Shown: one piece after another, positions 41,444-51,805 of the stretch
Layout: each line of letters opens with the position of its first letter
Numbering within the stretch: the stretch's first letter is position 1
Assembly (NCBI GenBank): GCA_003116975.1
Contig: BGKB01000111.1
Coordinates: forward strand, 62,001-126,000
Length of the DNA: 64,000 bases
Direction of reading: 5' to 3'
Source: Aurantiochytrium sp. KH105
Taxonomy: Eukaryota; Sar; Bigyra; Thraustochytrida; Thraustochytriidae
Notes under the pieces: model-generated
What the model was told of the DNA's origin: nothing
What the model saw: only the letters and a program-made list of their open reading frames with translations
Databases searched by the model: none
Made by a program: the position numbers and the translations under genes

Positions 41444-43744
41444 TTACTCGTCGATCTCCTTGTAGAGCTTCTCAATGATGTCCTCGTAGTGCTCCTTGGC
41501 TGCCGCACGCTTGATCTTCTGCGTGGCCGTAGTGATGCCCTCGACCTCCGTAAAAGGCCTGGTTTCAATGTGAAAAGCACGCACGCGCTCAAAACCCTTG
41601 AGACCCGCGGCGTCAGCCTGCTTGTCGAGCTCATCCTGGATGCGATCGTGGAGCTCCTTCGAGTCCTCCATCTGCAATCCAACCTCAGAGACGACGTCCG
41701 CGTCAGGGTGAATGATGGCAACAAGGTTGGACTTTTCAGAGTCACCGTACACGAACATGGACTCGAGCAAATCGGCGCGGCAGTAAGCGTTCTCAACCTT
41801 TTCAGGCGCCACGTACTCGCCTTGGGCGAGCTTGAAAAGATTCTTCTTGCGGTCAATAATCTTGAGCATTCCATCCTCGGTCCACATACCAATGTCGCCC
41901 GTCAGGCACCAGCCGTCCTTGGTGAGAGTCTCTTCCGTCTTCTCCTTCATCTTGTAGTAGCCCTTGAAGACGTTCGGGCCGCGGAAGCAGATCTCGCCCC
42001 GTCCCAGGCACGGAACGCCATTGTGCTCCGTGTCGGTGGCCTTGTAGCCCATGTCGTCGACGTTGGTGAGACGCACTTCGTTGCACGGCGCAGGAATGCC
42101 CACGTGGCCGCTGGACAGGTCTTCCGGGTGGGTAAGGGAAATCACGCATGAGCTCTCGGTCGATCCAAAGGCATTGAGCACGGGGATGCCCAGCATGCAG
42201 CGGAAAAAGTCGAGAACCTCGCCTGTAATGGGCGCTGATCCGACGGCAATGATGCGCGTGCGGTCGAGGCCAATCTTCTTCTTGAGCGCGTCGAAAACGA
42301 CCCGGTCAAAGACTTGATCCGAAAGCGGCTTCTTGGAGCGCGCAGTCACCTCGCCCTCGGAGCTGCTGAAGTCCACGCTGGGCTCCTGGTGCGACTTGGT
42401 GCGCAGCGCCTTTTCAAAGAGCCACTGTTGGAGACCTCCGGCGCGCTCCACGTCCTCGTCGCTGCCCCCAGCAATTTGCCGGATGATGCGGCCTGTGCGC
42501 AGGTCCTCGACCTTGTCCTTGACAGTGCGCTGGAACAGCCACGAGGTCACGGTAGAGTCCTCGAGCAGGGCATTGAGCTTGTCGCGCGTCGTCACGCCGT
42601 GAAGGTTCTCCAATTTGGCCTGAAGGGCATTCTCAAAGATGACCTGCTTGGCGCCGCCCGTCTCCCGCACCTTGGACCAGATCGAGTCGTGCATCTTGTT
42701 GAGCAGACGGGGCACCGTGGGAAAGATGGTGGGCCGCAGGGCCTTGAGATCTGCCAAGATAGCCTTGGAGGAACCCCGGAAAAATCCCACGGAGGCGCCG
42801 CCATACAGCATGGCGTACATGAGTGCGCGCTCGAAAATATGCGCCAATGGCAAGTATGAAAGGTGAACGTCGTCTTCGTGCACATCGATACCAAAGCGGC
42901 GCAGACTGGCCACAGCCGAGATGATGCTGCTGTGCGTAATGAGGACGCCCTTGGGAGTTCCCGTGGACCCGCTCGTGTAGCAGAGTACCGCGAGGTCGTC
43001 GCCGCTCGGGAGATCAAGCGGGCCTTCATGCGCCTCGCCAAGCTCCTCGACATCGGCAACCGTGTACACTTTGACCTCGGCGTCAGCGCCGATCTTGCGG
43101 AGCTCGTCAAGGCGGGCGTCGCCAAGGTCCTCATCGAGGAGAATGATGGTGCTGAGCTGCTTCATGACCTCCTCGGACTTGGACAGCGTGTCCTCGAGCT
43201 CGCTGCTCGTGCAGACAATGACCTCCATCTGGGTCTGGTCGATGATGTGCTCGACGGCCTCGGTGCCGAGTGTCGCGTACAGGGGCACGGGCACGATGCG
43301 CTGGGCCATGGCGCCGATCTCACACATGACGACGCCAGGGCGGTTTACTGCAAAGAAGCCAAGCAGCTTGTGGCCCTCGTCGTTGGCGTGGACTACGTCA
43401 AGGTGCACGACGCCGTGCGAAAAGGCCATGGCGTGCTTGTGCACTTCATTGTAGGTCATGAACGAGAACGGCCCAGGTTCGCCATCCTCGCCAACTGGGC
43501 GGCTACCCAGGCATGGGCGGTCCCCGCGTTTATCGACCGAGCGTCGAAAAACCTCAAACAGCGTGCGCATCCCCTCGACAGAGAGCTCAGGCCCGAACGG
43601 CATCGCGCAGCGCCGGATTGGGCCCAGACCCAGGTCAGGCCGCCCAGAATCCAGCACCTCAACCGTCGCAAGGGGTTTGTCCTTCTTGGCTGCTGCTGCT
43701 GCCTTGGCGCCCGATCCGGCGCCATCCTTGCCTCCGCTGCCCAT
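41444..43744 (-). CDS. ACSL: Long-chain acyl-CoA synthetase (AMP-forming)
   Basis: Activates fatty acids to acyl-CoA with ATP, supplying lipid synthesis or beta-oxidation. The frame opens at 43906; I prefer the Met at 43744, which gives 766 residues, because the upstream codons are Arg/Ser-rich. Motifs in order are the AMP-binding P-loop YTSGSTGTPKG (256-266), LSYLPLAHIFER (295-306), the YGSTE-equivalent FGSTESS (526-532), and the fatty-acyl-CoA synthetase signature DGWCLTGDIGMW through DRKKNLFKLAQGEYV (610-645). Compared with animal ACSLs there are about 80 extra residues near 385-475, between the NKMHDSIW helix and the VFDRVVFD helix; they are hydrophilic and partly helical. No clear transmembrane anchor is seen. 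A CAGCT-rich element lies about 185 bases upstream. Confidence 0.95.
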   Translation of the reverse strand: MGSGGKDGAGSGAKAAAAAKKDKPLATVEVLDSGRPDLGLGPIRRCAMPFGPELSVEGMRTLFEVFRRSVDKRGDRPCLGSRPVGEDGEPGPFSFMTYNEVHKHAMAFSHGVVHLDVVHANDEGHKLLGFFAVNRPGVVMCEIGAMAQRIVPVPLYATLGTEAVEHIIDQTQMEVIVCTSSELEDTLSKSEEVMKQLSTIILLDEDLGDARLDELRKIGADAEVKVYTVADVEELGEAHEGPLDLPSGDDLAVLCYTSGSTGTPKGVLITHSSIISAVASLRRFGIDVHEDDVHLSYLPLAHIFERALMYAMLYGGASVGFFRGSSKAILADLKALRPTIFPTVPRLLNKMHDSIWSKVRETGGAKQVIFENALQAKLENLHGVTTRDKLNALLEDSTVTSWLFQRTVKDKVEDLRTGRIIRQIAGGSDEDVERAGGLQQWLFEKALRTKSHQEPSVDFSSSEGEVTARSKKPLSDQVFDRVVFDALKKKIGLDRTRIIAVGSAPITGEVLDFFRCMLGIPVLNAFGSTESSCVISLTHPEDLSSGHVGIPAPCNEVRLTNVDDMGYKATDTEHNGVPCLGRGEICFRGPNVFKGYYKMKEKTEETLTKDGWCLTGDIGMWTEDGMLKIIDRKKNLFKLAQGEYVAPEKVENAYCRADLLESMFVYGDSEKSNLVAIIHPDADVVSEVGLQMEDSKELHDRIQDELDKQADAAGLKGFERVRAFHIETRPFTEVEGITTATQKIKRAAAKEHYEDIIEKLYKEIDE

Positions 43745-44773
43745 CGCGCGCTCCCGGTCGTCCCGATCTCCGACGATACCTCGATCCTTGCCCTCTGCCG
43801 CGGTCTTCTCGGCCTGCCCAAGGGACGTAGTACGCGCTCGCGATCTGCTTCTCGAGTTCGGGCTTTGCCGGCCCAGCCTCATCTCATCCCCTTGAAGCCA
43901 TGGCATGCTGCCGGAGCGGCGCTCAGCTCAGCTCTGCTCAGCTCTTCTATAGCTCGAGTTGCCCAGTGCAGCATATCTGGACCAGCCCCTCCCCGCTTCC
44001 CTCTCCGTCCTGCTCTCGGTGAGGCTCTCGGCCTCCCCTTCATCGGCCTCCGCCGTCAGCGTTCTGCGGTCGAACTTGAAGCTCTCGGCGTCGAGGTCGG
44101 CGCCGAGCGTTCCCGTTCTGTACAGAACGGCATCGTGTTTTGCTGCTGCCGCTCCTTGCAGTTGCTGTGCCAGGCAGCCATGGCGGGCCGTGCCGGCCTC
44201 GTGCAGCCGCAGCAGGCTGTAGCAGTAGCAAGCGCAGCAGTGGCAGTGCATGGAAGATGGTCCAAAGGCTGGCTGGCGCGGAGGAGGCTGTAGAGGTGCG
44301 TCCGCATCGCTGATGTCGAGGACTGATGTTGGAGCTCCAGCCGCAGCTGGCTAGCTTAGGTTTATAGCTGGCTGCACAGCGACCCGACCCGCCGCTAGGG
44401 GCGCGAGGAGACCAAGCTCCGGTGCGCCGCGCACAAGGTGGAGACGCATGCGCTGCGGTCTGAGCGGAGAGCTTGCGCAGCCCCGCCAGGCGACGGTCGA
44501 TGGCCGATGGTCGAGATCGACCTGCTTTGTTTGCTCACCAAGAATGCTTGCGCTGTCGCATGGTGTGGTGTGGCTGTCAGCCCTGCGAGACGCCAAGCTT
44601 CGGGAGCGGGCACTGGCGGCAATCGCGAGGGGAGCGTGGCCCGCCGCGCAGCGAGGGGCTCGAGCCTGGGGGAAAGGGGACCGTATGTCGAGGCGAGCGG
44701 CGGATACGAAGAAGAGTTTGTCCGCAGCCGGACGGGCGCGAGACGACGACGGCCTCCGTCTCAAGTCGATTGA
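43745..44773. promoter_or_regulatory. Divergent intergenic region between ACSL and the pseudouridine synthase
   Basis: About 1.0 kb between outward-facing start codons, presumably carrying both promoters. It includes the CAGCTCTGCTCAGCT element. Frames within it are short and unrecognisable. Confidence 0.4.
43929..43943 (+). promoter_or_regulatory. CAGCTCTGCTCAGCT element upstream of ACSL
   Basis: Same 15-mer as at 12758-12772, here within GCTCAGCTCAGCTCTGCTCA-rich sequence 185 bases upstream of the ACSL start and reversed relative to the gene. Confidence 0.3.
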
Positions 44774-45802
44774 TTGGCGGCCAAGAGACTCGCACGGCCG
44801 CCGCTCGCAGTTACGCGGGTCACGCTGAAAGCGACGGAAAGGGCCATGCAGAGATGGACGCGACGATCTAGAGCACCTTTATGGAGGGCCAGAAGCTGGT
44901 TTGCGGACGAAAAGACGCACTTTTCCACGACTTCTACGAACAAAGGGCGCAAACACTCGCGAGGTGACGACGACTGCAGATTGCAGCCGCGATGTAAGGC
45001 CTGCACGCTTGAGCGAGCAGGGCTCAGACTCGATGGCAAAGCCGACGACCATGATCACAATGGAAGCTTGTGGATTGGCCCCCGCGATGGCAGCTCAAAT
45101 ACAGCTGTTGCGCTGCATGAAGCTTGGCAGAAACCGGCGCGCCCTCCCATCGATGTCTCCGTCCCTCCCGGCCTCGACATCATGTACGAAAACGAAGAGC
45201 TTGTGGTGATCAACAAGCCCTCTGGCCTCCTCTCGGCCCCTGGTCGAGGACCAGACAAAACGGACTCGGTGGTAACACGCGCGCAAGCAATTCTCGGCAA
45301 AGCTTTTCTCGTACATCGGCTCGATCAGGCCACAAGTGGATTGCTCGTGCTTGCACGAACCAAGGTTGTCGAGAAAGAGCTTTTTGCTTGCTTTCGCGAA
45401 CGAAATGTGGGCAAAGCGTACATTGCCCGCGTTAAAGGCACACTGTTGCGCTCCCAAGGGATCATCGAGCTGCCTCTTCTCAATGATTGGTTGTATCGGC
45501 CTTTGCAAAAGGTCTGCTTTGAAATGGGTAAGCCGAGCAAGACACGTTTTCGCGTTTTGCACGCTGGCGACAAGACTTCAACGTTGCGTCTGGAACCCGT
45601 GACGGGCCGCTCCCATCAGCTGCGAGTACATCTCGCCGCGCTCGGCCACCCCATTATTGGCGATGACCTCTACAACGAAGATTTTGACCCTGATGCCGGC
45701 GAAAATCTCCACTTGCATGCCACAGAATTGCATCTTGGTGGCCGCTTTTCCAGCTCCATCTCGCTCACCTGTCCACCGCCCTTTTCCCTTCGAGGCAATT
45801 AA
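44774..45802 (+). CDS. RluA-family RNA pseudouridine synthase
   Basis: Isomerises uridine to pseudouridine in rRNA or tRNA. Of 342 residues, the catalytic domain spans about 130-335. Landmarks are VVINKPSGLLSAPG (144-157), the catalytic loop HRLDQATSG with Asp184, then GKAYIARVKG (213-222) and the C-terminal TGRSHQLRVHLAALGHPIIGD (277-297). The N-terminal 60 residues are rich in Arg, Ala, Ser and Thr and nearly free of acidic residues up to residue 44, so a mitochondrial presequence is plausible. No S4 domain is visible. The RNA target is unknown. Met1 is the first in frame and suits a presequence. It is convergent with SSRP1, 398 bases apart. Confidence 0.93.
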   Translation: MAAKRLARPPLAVTRVTLKATERAMQRWTRRSRAPLWRARSWFADEKTHFSTTSTNKGRKHSRGDDDCRLQPRCKACTLERAGLRLDGKADDHDHNGSLWIGPRDGSSNTAVALHEAWQKPARPPIDVSVPPGLDIMYENEELVVINKPSGLLSAPGRGPDKTDSVVTRAQAILGKAFLVHRLDQATSGLLVLARTKVVEKELFACFRERNVGKAYIARVKGTLLRSQGIIELPLLNDWLYRPLQKVCFEMGKPSKTRFRVLHAGDKTSTLRLEPVTGRSHQLRVHLAALGHPIIGDDLYNEDFDPDAGENLHLHATELHLGGRFSSSISLTCPPPFSLRGN

Positions 45803-46200
45803 TCTTGTGTGCGGCAGTCCAATCCCAATGATTGGATTCGGCAGGCCAAAACAGGGAGAAGAATGAGAAGGCACATTGTCGGCAAGTGGCACCTCCCCAA
45901 CCTTTGTACATACATTTTGTGCTCCAATGATGGTTGGCCTGTTACTTAAAGAGATCGCATGTAGACAGACACAGGCTTTTTGAAATTGCCTTGCATGGCG
46001 ATGATTGAGGCCAGCCTAACTTATGCAAAATGAATATTGACAAGGACGCCTTCTTCGCGTACATCACAGCGCCAAGGTTACTTACCGCGACGTTGTTCAG
46101 CGCAGCGTTGGCATAAGGAGAATCTGCGGTCAAACTTTGAAAAGAAAACAGCGAGGCAGAAACTTAACAATCTTTTTTCATTCTTCTTTCTTCTTTGTTC
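45803..46200. other. Convergent 3' intergenic region
   Basis: 398 bases between the pseudouridine synthase and SSRP1 stops. On the minus strand a 50-base segment is bracketed by an acceptor-like pyrimidine tract ending CAAAG (about 46134-46150) and a GTAAGT (about 46080-46085). It could be a 3' UTR exon, but nothing ties it to SSRP1. Confidence 0.4.
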
Positions 46201-48852
46201 CTAGCTCTCCTTTTTGACATCGGCGGTCTTTTGTTTCTTGATTTTCTTCTTTGCAGCATCGTCATCCGAGTCGGAGCCCGAGTCATCACTTGAGTCAGAT
46301 CCCGAGCCCGAGCCCGAGCTAGAACCAGAACCAGAGCCAGAGCCAGACGAAGATGATGAGTCTGAGACTTCGGCATCATCCTCCTTCTTGACTTTTGCGT
46401 CCTTTTTCTTGGGCTTCTTTTCAGTCGTACTCTTGGCTTCCTTTTTGACGGCTCCATCAGCCGTGCCCTCTTCCTTTTTCTTGGCTTCGTAAGCTTTCAT
46501 GTCTTGCGCGTACTTTTCCTTTAGCTTGGCGGCCTCTTCCTCGTAGGGAACTTTGTCCTCGTCAGAGAGCGCCTTCCACTTCTCGGAGAGCTCTGCAAAA
46601 GAATACTTCACATCTCCCTTGGCCTGCTCGCGAACATGCGCGCTGTAAAGCTGGTAACTATTCGAAGGTTTCTTGGGCGCGTTGGGGTCGCGCTCCTTCT
46701 TGGTCTTCTTTTTCCTCTTTTTGGCACCCTTTTCATCGTCGCCGCCATCGTCATCGTCGACAATCTCCATGCCCTTGCTATCATAACCGGATGGTGGCTT
46801 GTAGTCGGCCATTTCTTGCTCGAAGCGTTCCTTGTCCTTCTTCGCAAGACGAGTGAACTTCTCCTTGTCTTCATCAGAGATGGCCTTCCACTTGGAGGCG
46901 ATCTCGGCCATATCAATGCCACTCTGCTCGGCTCGCTGCGCATCGCTAAAATGCATGTAGGCTGTCTTGGCGCGGGCTGGCGCGTTCGGGTCGCGCTTCT
47001 TCTTGGTCTTCTTTTGCTTCTTGGTCTTTTTCTTAACGTCGTTGTCACCGTCGTCATCATCGTCACCGCCGCCGCCCTCCGAGGACCTGCGCTTGCGTTT
47101 GGCTTCCTTCTCCTTCTTCTTGGCGCGCTCCTTTCTGCGTTTGCGCTTACCGCTGGGGTCGGCATCATCATCATCATCGCCGTCAGCATCATCCTTGAGC
47201 GCCCCACCCGTGAGGCCATCGTCAGAGGCAAGACTGACATCCGAGTCATCCGAGTCCGAGTCCGAGGCGTGCTGCTCATCGTCGCTCTGAAAGTCCTCGT
47301 CCTCTGAAGCAGATTCATCGGCGCCGAGTTGGGCCATAATGTTCGGCTCATTGGCACCCTCCTCCGCATCGGCGGCGGCGGCCTTGGGATCCTTGATGCG
47401 GATGTTCTTGTTGTTGAGAAAGTTATATAGGGGAGCGTAGTCGCGCTTGTCAATGTGATTGAACGTGTACGTCTGCGGCTGCGCGCCGGCCACGGACCGC
47501 AATGTCACAAACAAGTCGAACCCCCGAGTCACCGCCCCGGCTCCCGAATTGCCCGTGCGCTGAAAGTCGATGACGTCAATGTCCTCGTAGCGAAAGTACG
47601 TTGCGGGCTTGTGAATGAAGAAGAAGGCGCGCTGCAGCGGAAAGAGAAGACCATTCGATGTTCCGAGCGAGCACTTGACACACTTGGCCTCGGTAGAAGA
47701 GGTGAAGTTGCCTGGAACGAAACACTTTTTCCCCGCAAGGTACTTGAAGATCTTGGCTACAATATCGGGCAGGTTGCCCGACATAATCTCCTGCAGGTTG
47801 TTATCATACTTTTCCTTGAGCTCCTCCTTTGTCATGTTGAGATGAATCTCCTCGTCACGGCGCTCGAGCTGCATTACCAGGTGGCGATGCCGCACCTTAC
47901 CCTGGGTCAAAGGGTCCGAGAGGGAAATCACAAAACAATCCGACTGACCCTCAGGTCGCGGCAGCAGGAACATGCGCGTGATGTGCTTGTACATGACCGT
48001 GTAGCTGTAGGTGCGACCGGTCATGCGGAAGAACTTGGTGTGCATCTCCACCTCGTAGCGTCCACGAGGGCTCAAGAAAGTGCCAATTTCCTCGGGGAAT
48101 CGGCAGATGAAGTCGCCCGCCGACGTGCGCTGGATGCCAGAGGCCGAGACAATCTCCTGCTGCAGAGCCTCGCTCAGGTCCTCTTCGTGCTCGCCAGGTG
48201 GAACGTACAGCTTCATTTCGATGAGCACTTCATCTTCACGTTGCCCTGTGTCGTCCACGTCGAACTGGAGTTCCACCTCATTCTTGGACGGCGCGGCGCA
48301 CTGTGAAAGGGTCTGCAACGGGATGTCGAGTGCAATGCGCCCATTGTACTTGAGCGCGATTGCCTTGCGAGTGGAGTCGACGTTCAGTTCGCCGGCATTA
48401 ATGCCTGCAGCGCTGAGCTTTTGCTTCGGGAGCTCCTTGACGCCGTAGTGCTCGGCAAAGACGTGCTGGAAGGTGTCGTAGTCACCGCGTTTGAAGCCGT
48501 CAAAGCGCTCATACGCAGGTTTCTCGGCAGCCTTCTTCTTGGCAACAGCCGCATCGTCTTTGCCTTCCTCGTCCTTTTTGGCGTCGACCTCGTTCTCATC
48601 GTCGTCGTCGTCGTCATCGTCGTCGTCGCCACCACTCTCGCGGCCCATAAACACCTGGAGCGTCGCGTTTCGTCCGCAGACGGTCCAGTTCGCGTCGGCG
48701 ATATCGGCGGGCTTGATGACAATGGTTTTCGCTGACGCGTCGCCAGAGCTCGGTCGCCAAAGGAGCCCTTCATAGCTCAGCACAAAGTGCCCATTCTCGC
48801 GAGAGTTGGTCGTGTTCACCACGTTGCTGTACTGGTGGCGCTCTCCGGCCAT
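46201..48852 (-). CDS. SSRP1: FACT complex subunit SSRP1 with two HMG boxes
   Basis: Histone chaperone subunit that, with SPT16, reorganises nucleosomes during transcription and replication. It has 883 residues. The N-terminal Pob3/PH-like part is about 5-185, with an Asp/Glu/Lys-rich insertion at about 75-110 not found in human SSRP1. The SSRP1 core and second double-PH module occupy about 190-485, including LSPRGRYEVEMHTKF, RMFLLPRP, CFVPGNF and RAFFFIHKPATYFRYEDI. An acidic region lies at about 510-565 and a basic one at 567-620. Two HMG boxes at about 621-684 and 721-788 each begin RDPNAP. The tail is Ser/Gly/Asp-rich and ends KKIKKQKTADVKKES. Animal and plant SSRP1 carry one HMG box, so the tandem pair is unusual. 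It is divergent from the first reductase gene, about 2.95 kb away. Confidence 0.97.
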   Translation of the reverse strand: MAGERHQYSNVVNTTNSRENGHFVLSYEGLLWRPSSGDASAKTIVIKPADIADANWTVCGRNATLQVFMGRESGGDDDDDDDDDDENEVDAKKDEEGKDDAAVAKKKAAEKPAYERFDGFKRGDYDTFQHVFAEHYGVKELPKQKLSAAGINAGELNVDSTRKAIALKYNGRIALDIPLQTLSQCAAPSKNEVELQFDVDDTGQREDEVLIEMKLYVPPGEHEEDLSEALQQEIVSASGIQRTSAGDFICRFPEEIGTFLSPRGRYEVEMHTKFFRMTGRTYSYTVMYKHITRMFLLPRPEGQSDCFVISLSDPLTQGKVRHRHLVMQLERRDEEIHLNMTKEELKEKYDNNLQEIMSGNLPDIVAKIFKYLAGKKCFVPGNFTSSTEAKCVKCSLGTSNGLLFPLQRAFFFIHKPATYFRYEDIDVIDFQRTGNSGAGAVTRGFDLFVTLRSVAGAQPQTYTFNHIDKRDYAPLYNFLNNKNIRIKDPKAAAADAEEGANEPNIMAQLGADESASEDEDFQSDDEQHASDSDSDDSDVSLASDDGLTGGALKDDADGDDDDDADPSGKRKRRKERAKKKEKEAKRKRRSSEGGGGDDDDDGDNDVKKKTKKQKKTKKKRDPNAPARAKTAYMHFSDAQRAEQSGIDMAEIASKWKAISDEDKEKFTRLAKKDKERFEQEMADYKPPSGYDSKGMEIVDDDDGGDDEKGAKKRKKKTKKERDPNAPKKPSNSYQLYSAHVREQAKGDVKYSFAELSEKWKALSDEDKVPYEEEAAKLKEKYAQDMKAYEAKKKEEGTADGAVKKEAKSTTEKKPKKKDAKVKKEDDAEVSDSSSSSGSGSGSGSSSGSGSGSDSSDDSGSDSDDDAAKKKIKKQKTADVKKES

Positions 48853-51805
48853 GGTGCTTGTTCACGCGGACAGGCAGGCAGGCAGACAGATAGACAGACC
48901 GACAGAGACAGACACGGCGTTGAATTGAGGAAGCAATCAACCGATCGAGTGATGGAGAAGCGCGTCCGCTTGATCTCGATTTCGCCACGCTCGCAGCTCT
49001 CGCGCGGGTGGTTAGTAGACGAGCAGGTGCTCGCTCAAATGAACTGCACGAACGAACGAACGAAGGACCGCCCGGCGCCGAGGCGCTCGTGCCGAAGGCA
49101 GAGGTCGAGCGCGCGCTGCGTCTGCGCTCCCTGGCCGGTAAGCGGACGCCCTCGCGCCCGCGCCTCTCTCTCTCGCGCGCGCGCGCAGGCTCGCGCCGCG
49201 GCGTCGCGTCCAAGCCTCGCGCTCTCTGCTCTGGCTGGCTGCCCGCGGATTTGAATTTGGCTTCTCGCCGCTTTGCGCCACTTCGCCGGCCCCTTTCTCT
49301 ACTTACGGGGCGCATTCTCGACTTGCGCGCCGCCGATAGCCCACTCGCCCGCGCTGGATCGACGGCCTAACCACCGCTGCTGCATTTGCGCCCCGCCAAT
49401 GCCGACTTGCAAGCGCGCCGACACAGTCGACTATTTGACGCACAAGTCGCCCTGGTCGCAGGCACGGTGGTTAGACACCGCGGCCGCGTCGCGGCGCGCG
49501 GACGAGGCCTAACGGTGACGCAAAATGCGTTGCGCATCTTGAGATCATGATGAGAGTGTCACAGGCAGCGCGTGAGGGGGTGGGTAGCCGGGCATGCAGG
49601 AGAGTGTCCCGCCGTGTTGAGATCTGGCTTGTTTGCTGGAGAGTCTCTGCTTTGCTTCTCCTGGCCTTGGTATGAAGTCGCAGTTCTTCGAATGATGTGT
49701 CTGCTTGCTGCTGCTGCCAGCAGCAGCGGCGATGACATCTTCGCGAGAGTCACGAAGCAAACTCTGCCTGCGAATTGTCCCGGGCACGCATGCCATTGGC
49801 ACGCGCCCTTGAACAGTATAAAGGAAAGAATGCTGGCCAAAGGAAGGAAGATTTAGGCAGTAGATGGATGGGCGGGCAGGTATCCGTCCATTCGCCCGCC
49901 AGCTCGATTGACTGGCTGGTGCTGATCTCCAAGAAAGCAACGCAAGCAACAATACTGCTATTGTTTCAGCCAGGATTGCTTGCTCCTCGCGGAAGTGGGC
50001 CACCAATCAGACGATTCGTCAACAAGCGTCCCTGAGCTAGCCACCAGCATCATGACGTCGGCAAGGACGCAAGCAGCTTGCATACTGCGTGCGACCCACT
50101 GCCACTGGCCGTGGCCTACGTCGTCTACTTCGATCATGGGGAAAACGTGCATTTGCGTCCGCAGCCGCGACATCCATTTCCTTTTTTTCTTCTACTTCAG
50201 GCAGCGAAACACTGTGCATTCGTGGCCCCAATATATGCCTTTTCTCCTGGTAGATAATCGAGGTGCTGTGCTTTCGAACTTCTTCCTTCTTTCTTCACTT
50301 TTTCTCTGTCACGGTTGGCCATCGGGGTGACGGCTGGGTGGCTGGCCAGGTGGTTGGTTGTCGAGGGCTGCAGCCGCATCACGAATTTAGAAAAGGGAAG
50401 CCGCTTTTCCATTCCTGGCGCCAGCCACACCAGAAATCCAATCTGTCAGACAAAGGAAACCAAACCAAACTTGTCGTCCGCAGCCGCAGGCAACGGCGTC
50501 GCTTACACAGATGATGGTGACCGCCAATGATCCGCGCTCGAGCGACAGCGACACTTCCCTGCAGTGGCCGGGGCGGCACGTGCATGCGCGCTCTCTTCTG
50601 TGACTTGCGCTCCCCCAGTCACGCCTGAGCCGCGCACGCGCCGACATGCGCTTGCCTTCCCACAGCCACGTCCCGCCCGCCCTTTCCCGCCTAGATCAAG
50701 TCTCCGCAGCAGGACCTCTCTGCGGGGGCGGCCCGTGCATCGCCCCCAGCACCGCGATCCGTCTGCGTCCCCTTCACGGCCACCAGCTCGCGCCGCAAGA
50801 CGACACAGCGCCGCGTCCCCGCCGGCCAGACGCGGCTGCCGCGCGCTTCGCCGCCAGTGGCCGGCCGCGAGGCGACCGCCTGCAGAGGCCGCCGCTCGCA
50901 GGCGCCGACGAAACTGTCAAGCTCTTCTACTTTCACTTGCTCTCTGCAGCTAATCGATCATTCGGTAGACATGGTGGCTGGTCGAGGGAGAAGAAGCCAG
51001 TTGGCCGGTCAGCCAACCACGAATTTTCGAAGTTGTGACGTTCGTTACGAGTCGTTCTGGGGCCGCCCGGATCACGACGGAGCCGGAGCTGCCGCCCCAC
51101 CCCGATCGAGCTCGAACTTCACGCGTGCCGCCTCGGGCCGGAGACGCCGCGCCGGCGTGCTGCAGCTAGGTGCGAGTGCCGCTGCCTGCACGAGGGAGTG
51201 ATCTTGGGAACACGCGTGTCGCGACGCACGGGCCGCGAATCGTTGAAGAATGATGCATACTCGAAGGACCGAAGGGGACGCGCGCCCGTTCAGAATTAAT
51301 CTCACTTGTTTTCTTCGGAACAATGTGGCGACATGTTCCGAACTCCTGCAAAAGGTTCTGTCTGAAGTATCGACTGCATGGGACATTGGGTGCGTCGGCG
51401 AGGGATCGATCGATTTGAGTGGCTGTGGTCTGCAGCTGCAGCTGCAGCTGCTGCTTTGGCTGCTGCTGCACGCAACGGTAGCTACCCCCTACCTGGAAGA
51501 AGGCACGCGCGCAGCCATGCTTGAGGACGAGAAATGAAAGGGAGAGATGCACGCCGCCAAAGCCCCGGCCTAACCCACGCTTGCATTCTCAATCTCTGCT
51601 TCTGTCTCTTTGTTCCCATTGCTCTGGCTTGAAATTGATCGAAGGAGGCCATTTGGCTGCTGCCGAGCAAGGGAGCAGCAAATCCAATTCTCGCGCTCGA
51701 GGCGCTCAGCAAACCTGAAACCTGGAAATCCCTGACGCGACCGAACGGAGCAATCCGCAAGCCGGGAAAGGGGAGGCTGCTCCAAGCGAATCGTAAGCAA
51801 GAACA
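48853..51805. other. Intergenic region between SSRP1 and reductase gene 1
   Basis: Nearly 3 kb between divergent genes. I see scattered short frames, an ACGAACGA repeat near 49045 and a CTGCAG-rich run near 51430-51470, but no recognisable gene or RNA. Confidence 0.5.

Noticed and set aside
46080-46150. Exon-like segment with acceptor and donor on the minus strand after SSRP1
   Set aside because: No matching donor in the SSRP1 end and no partner exon downstream, so it cannot be tied to a transcript.
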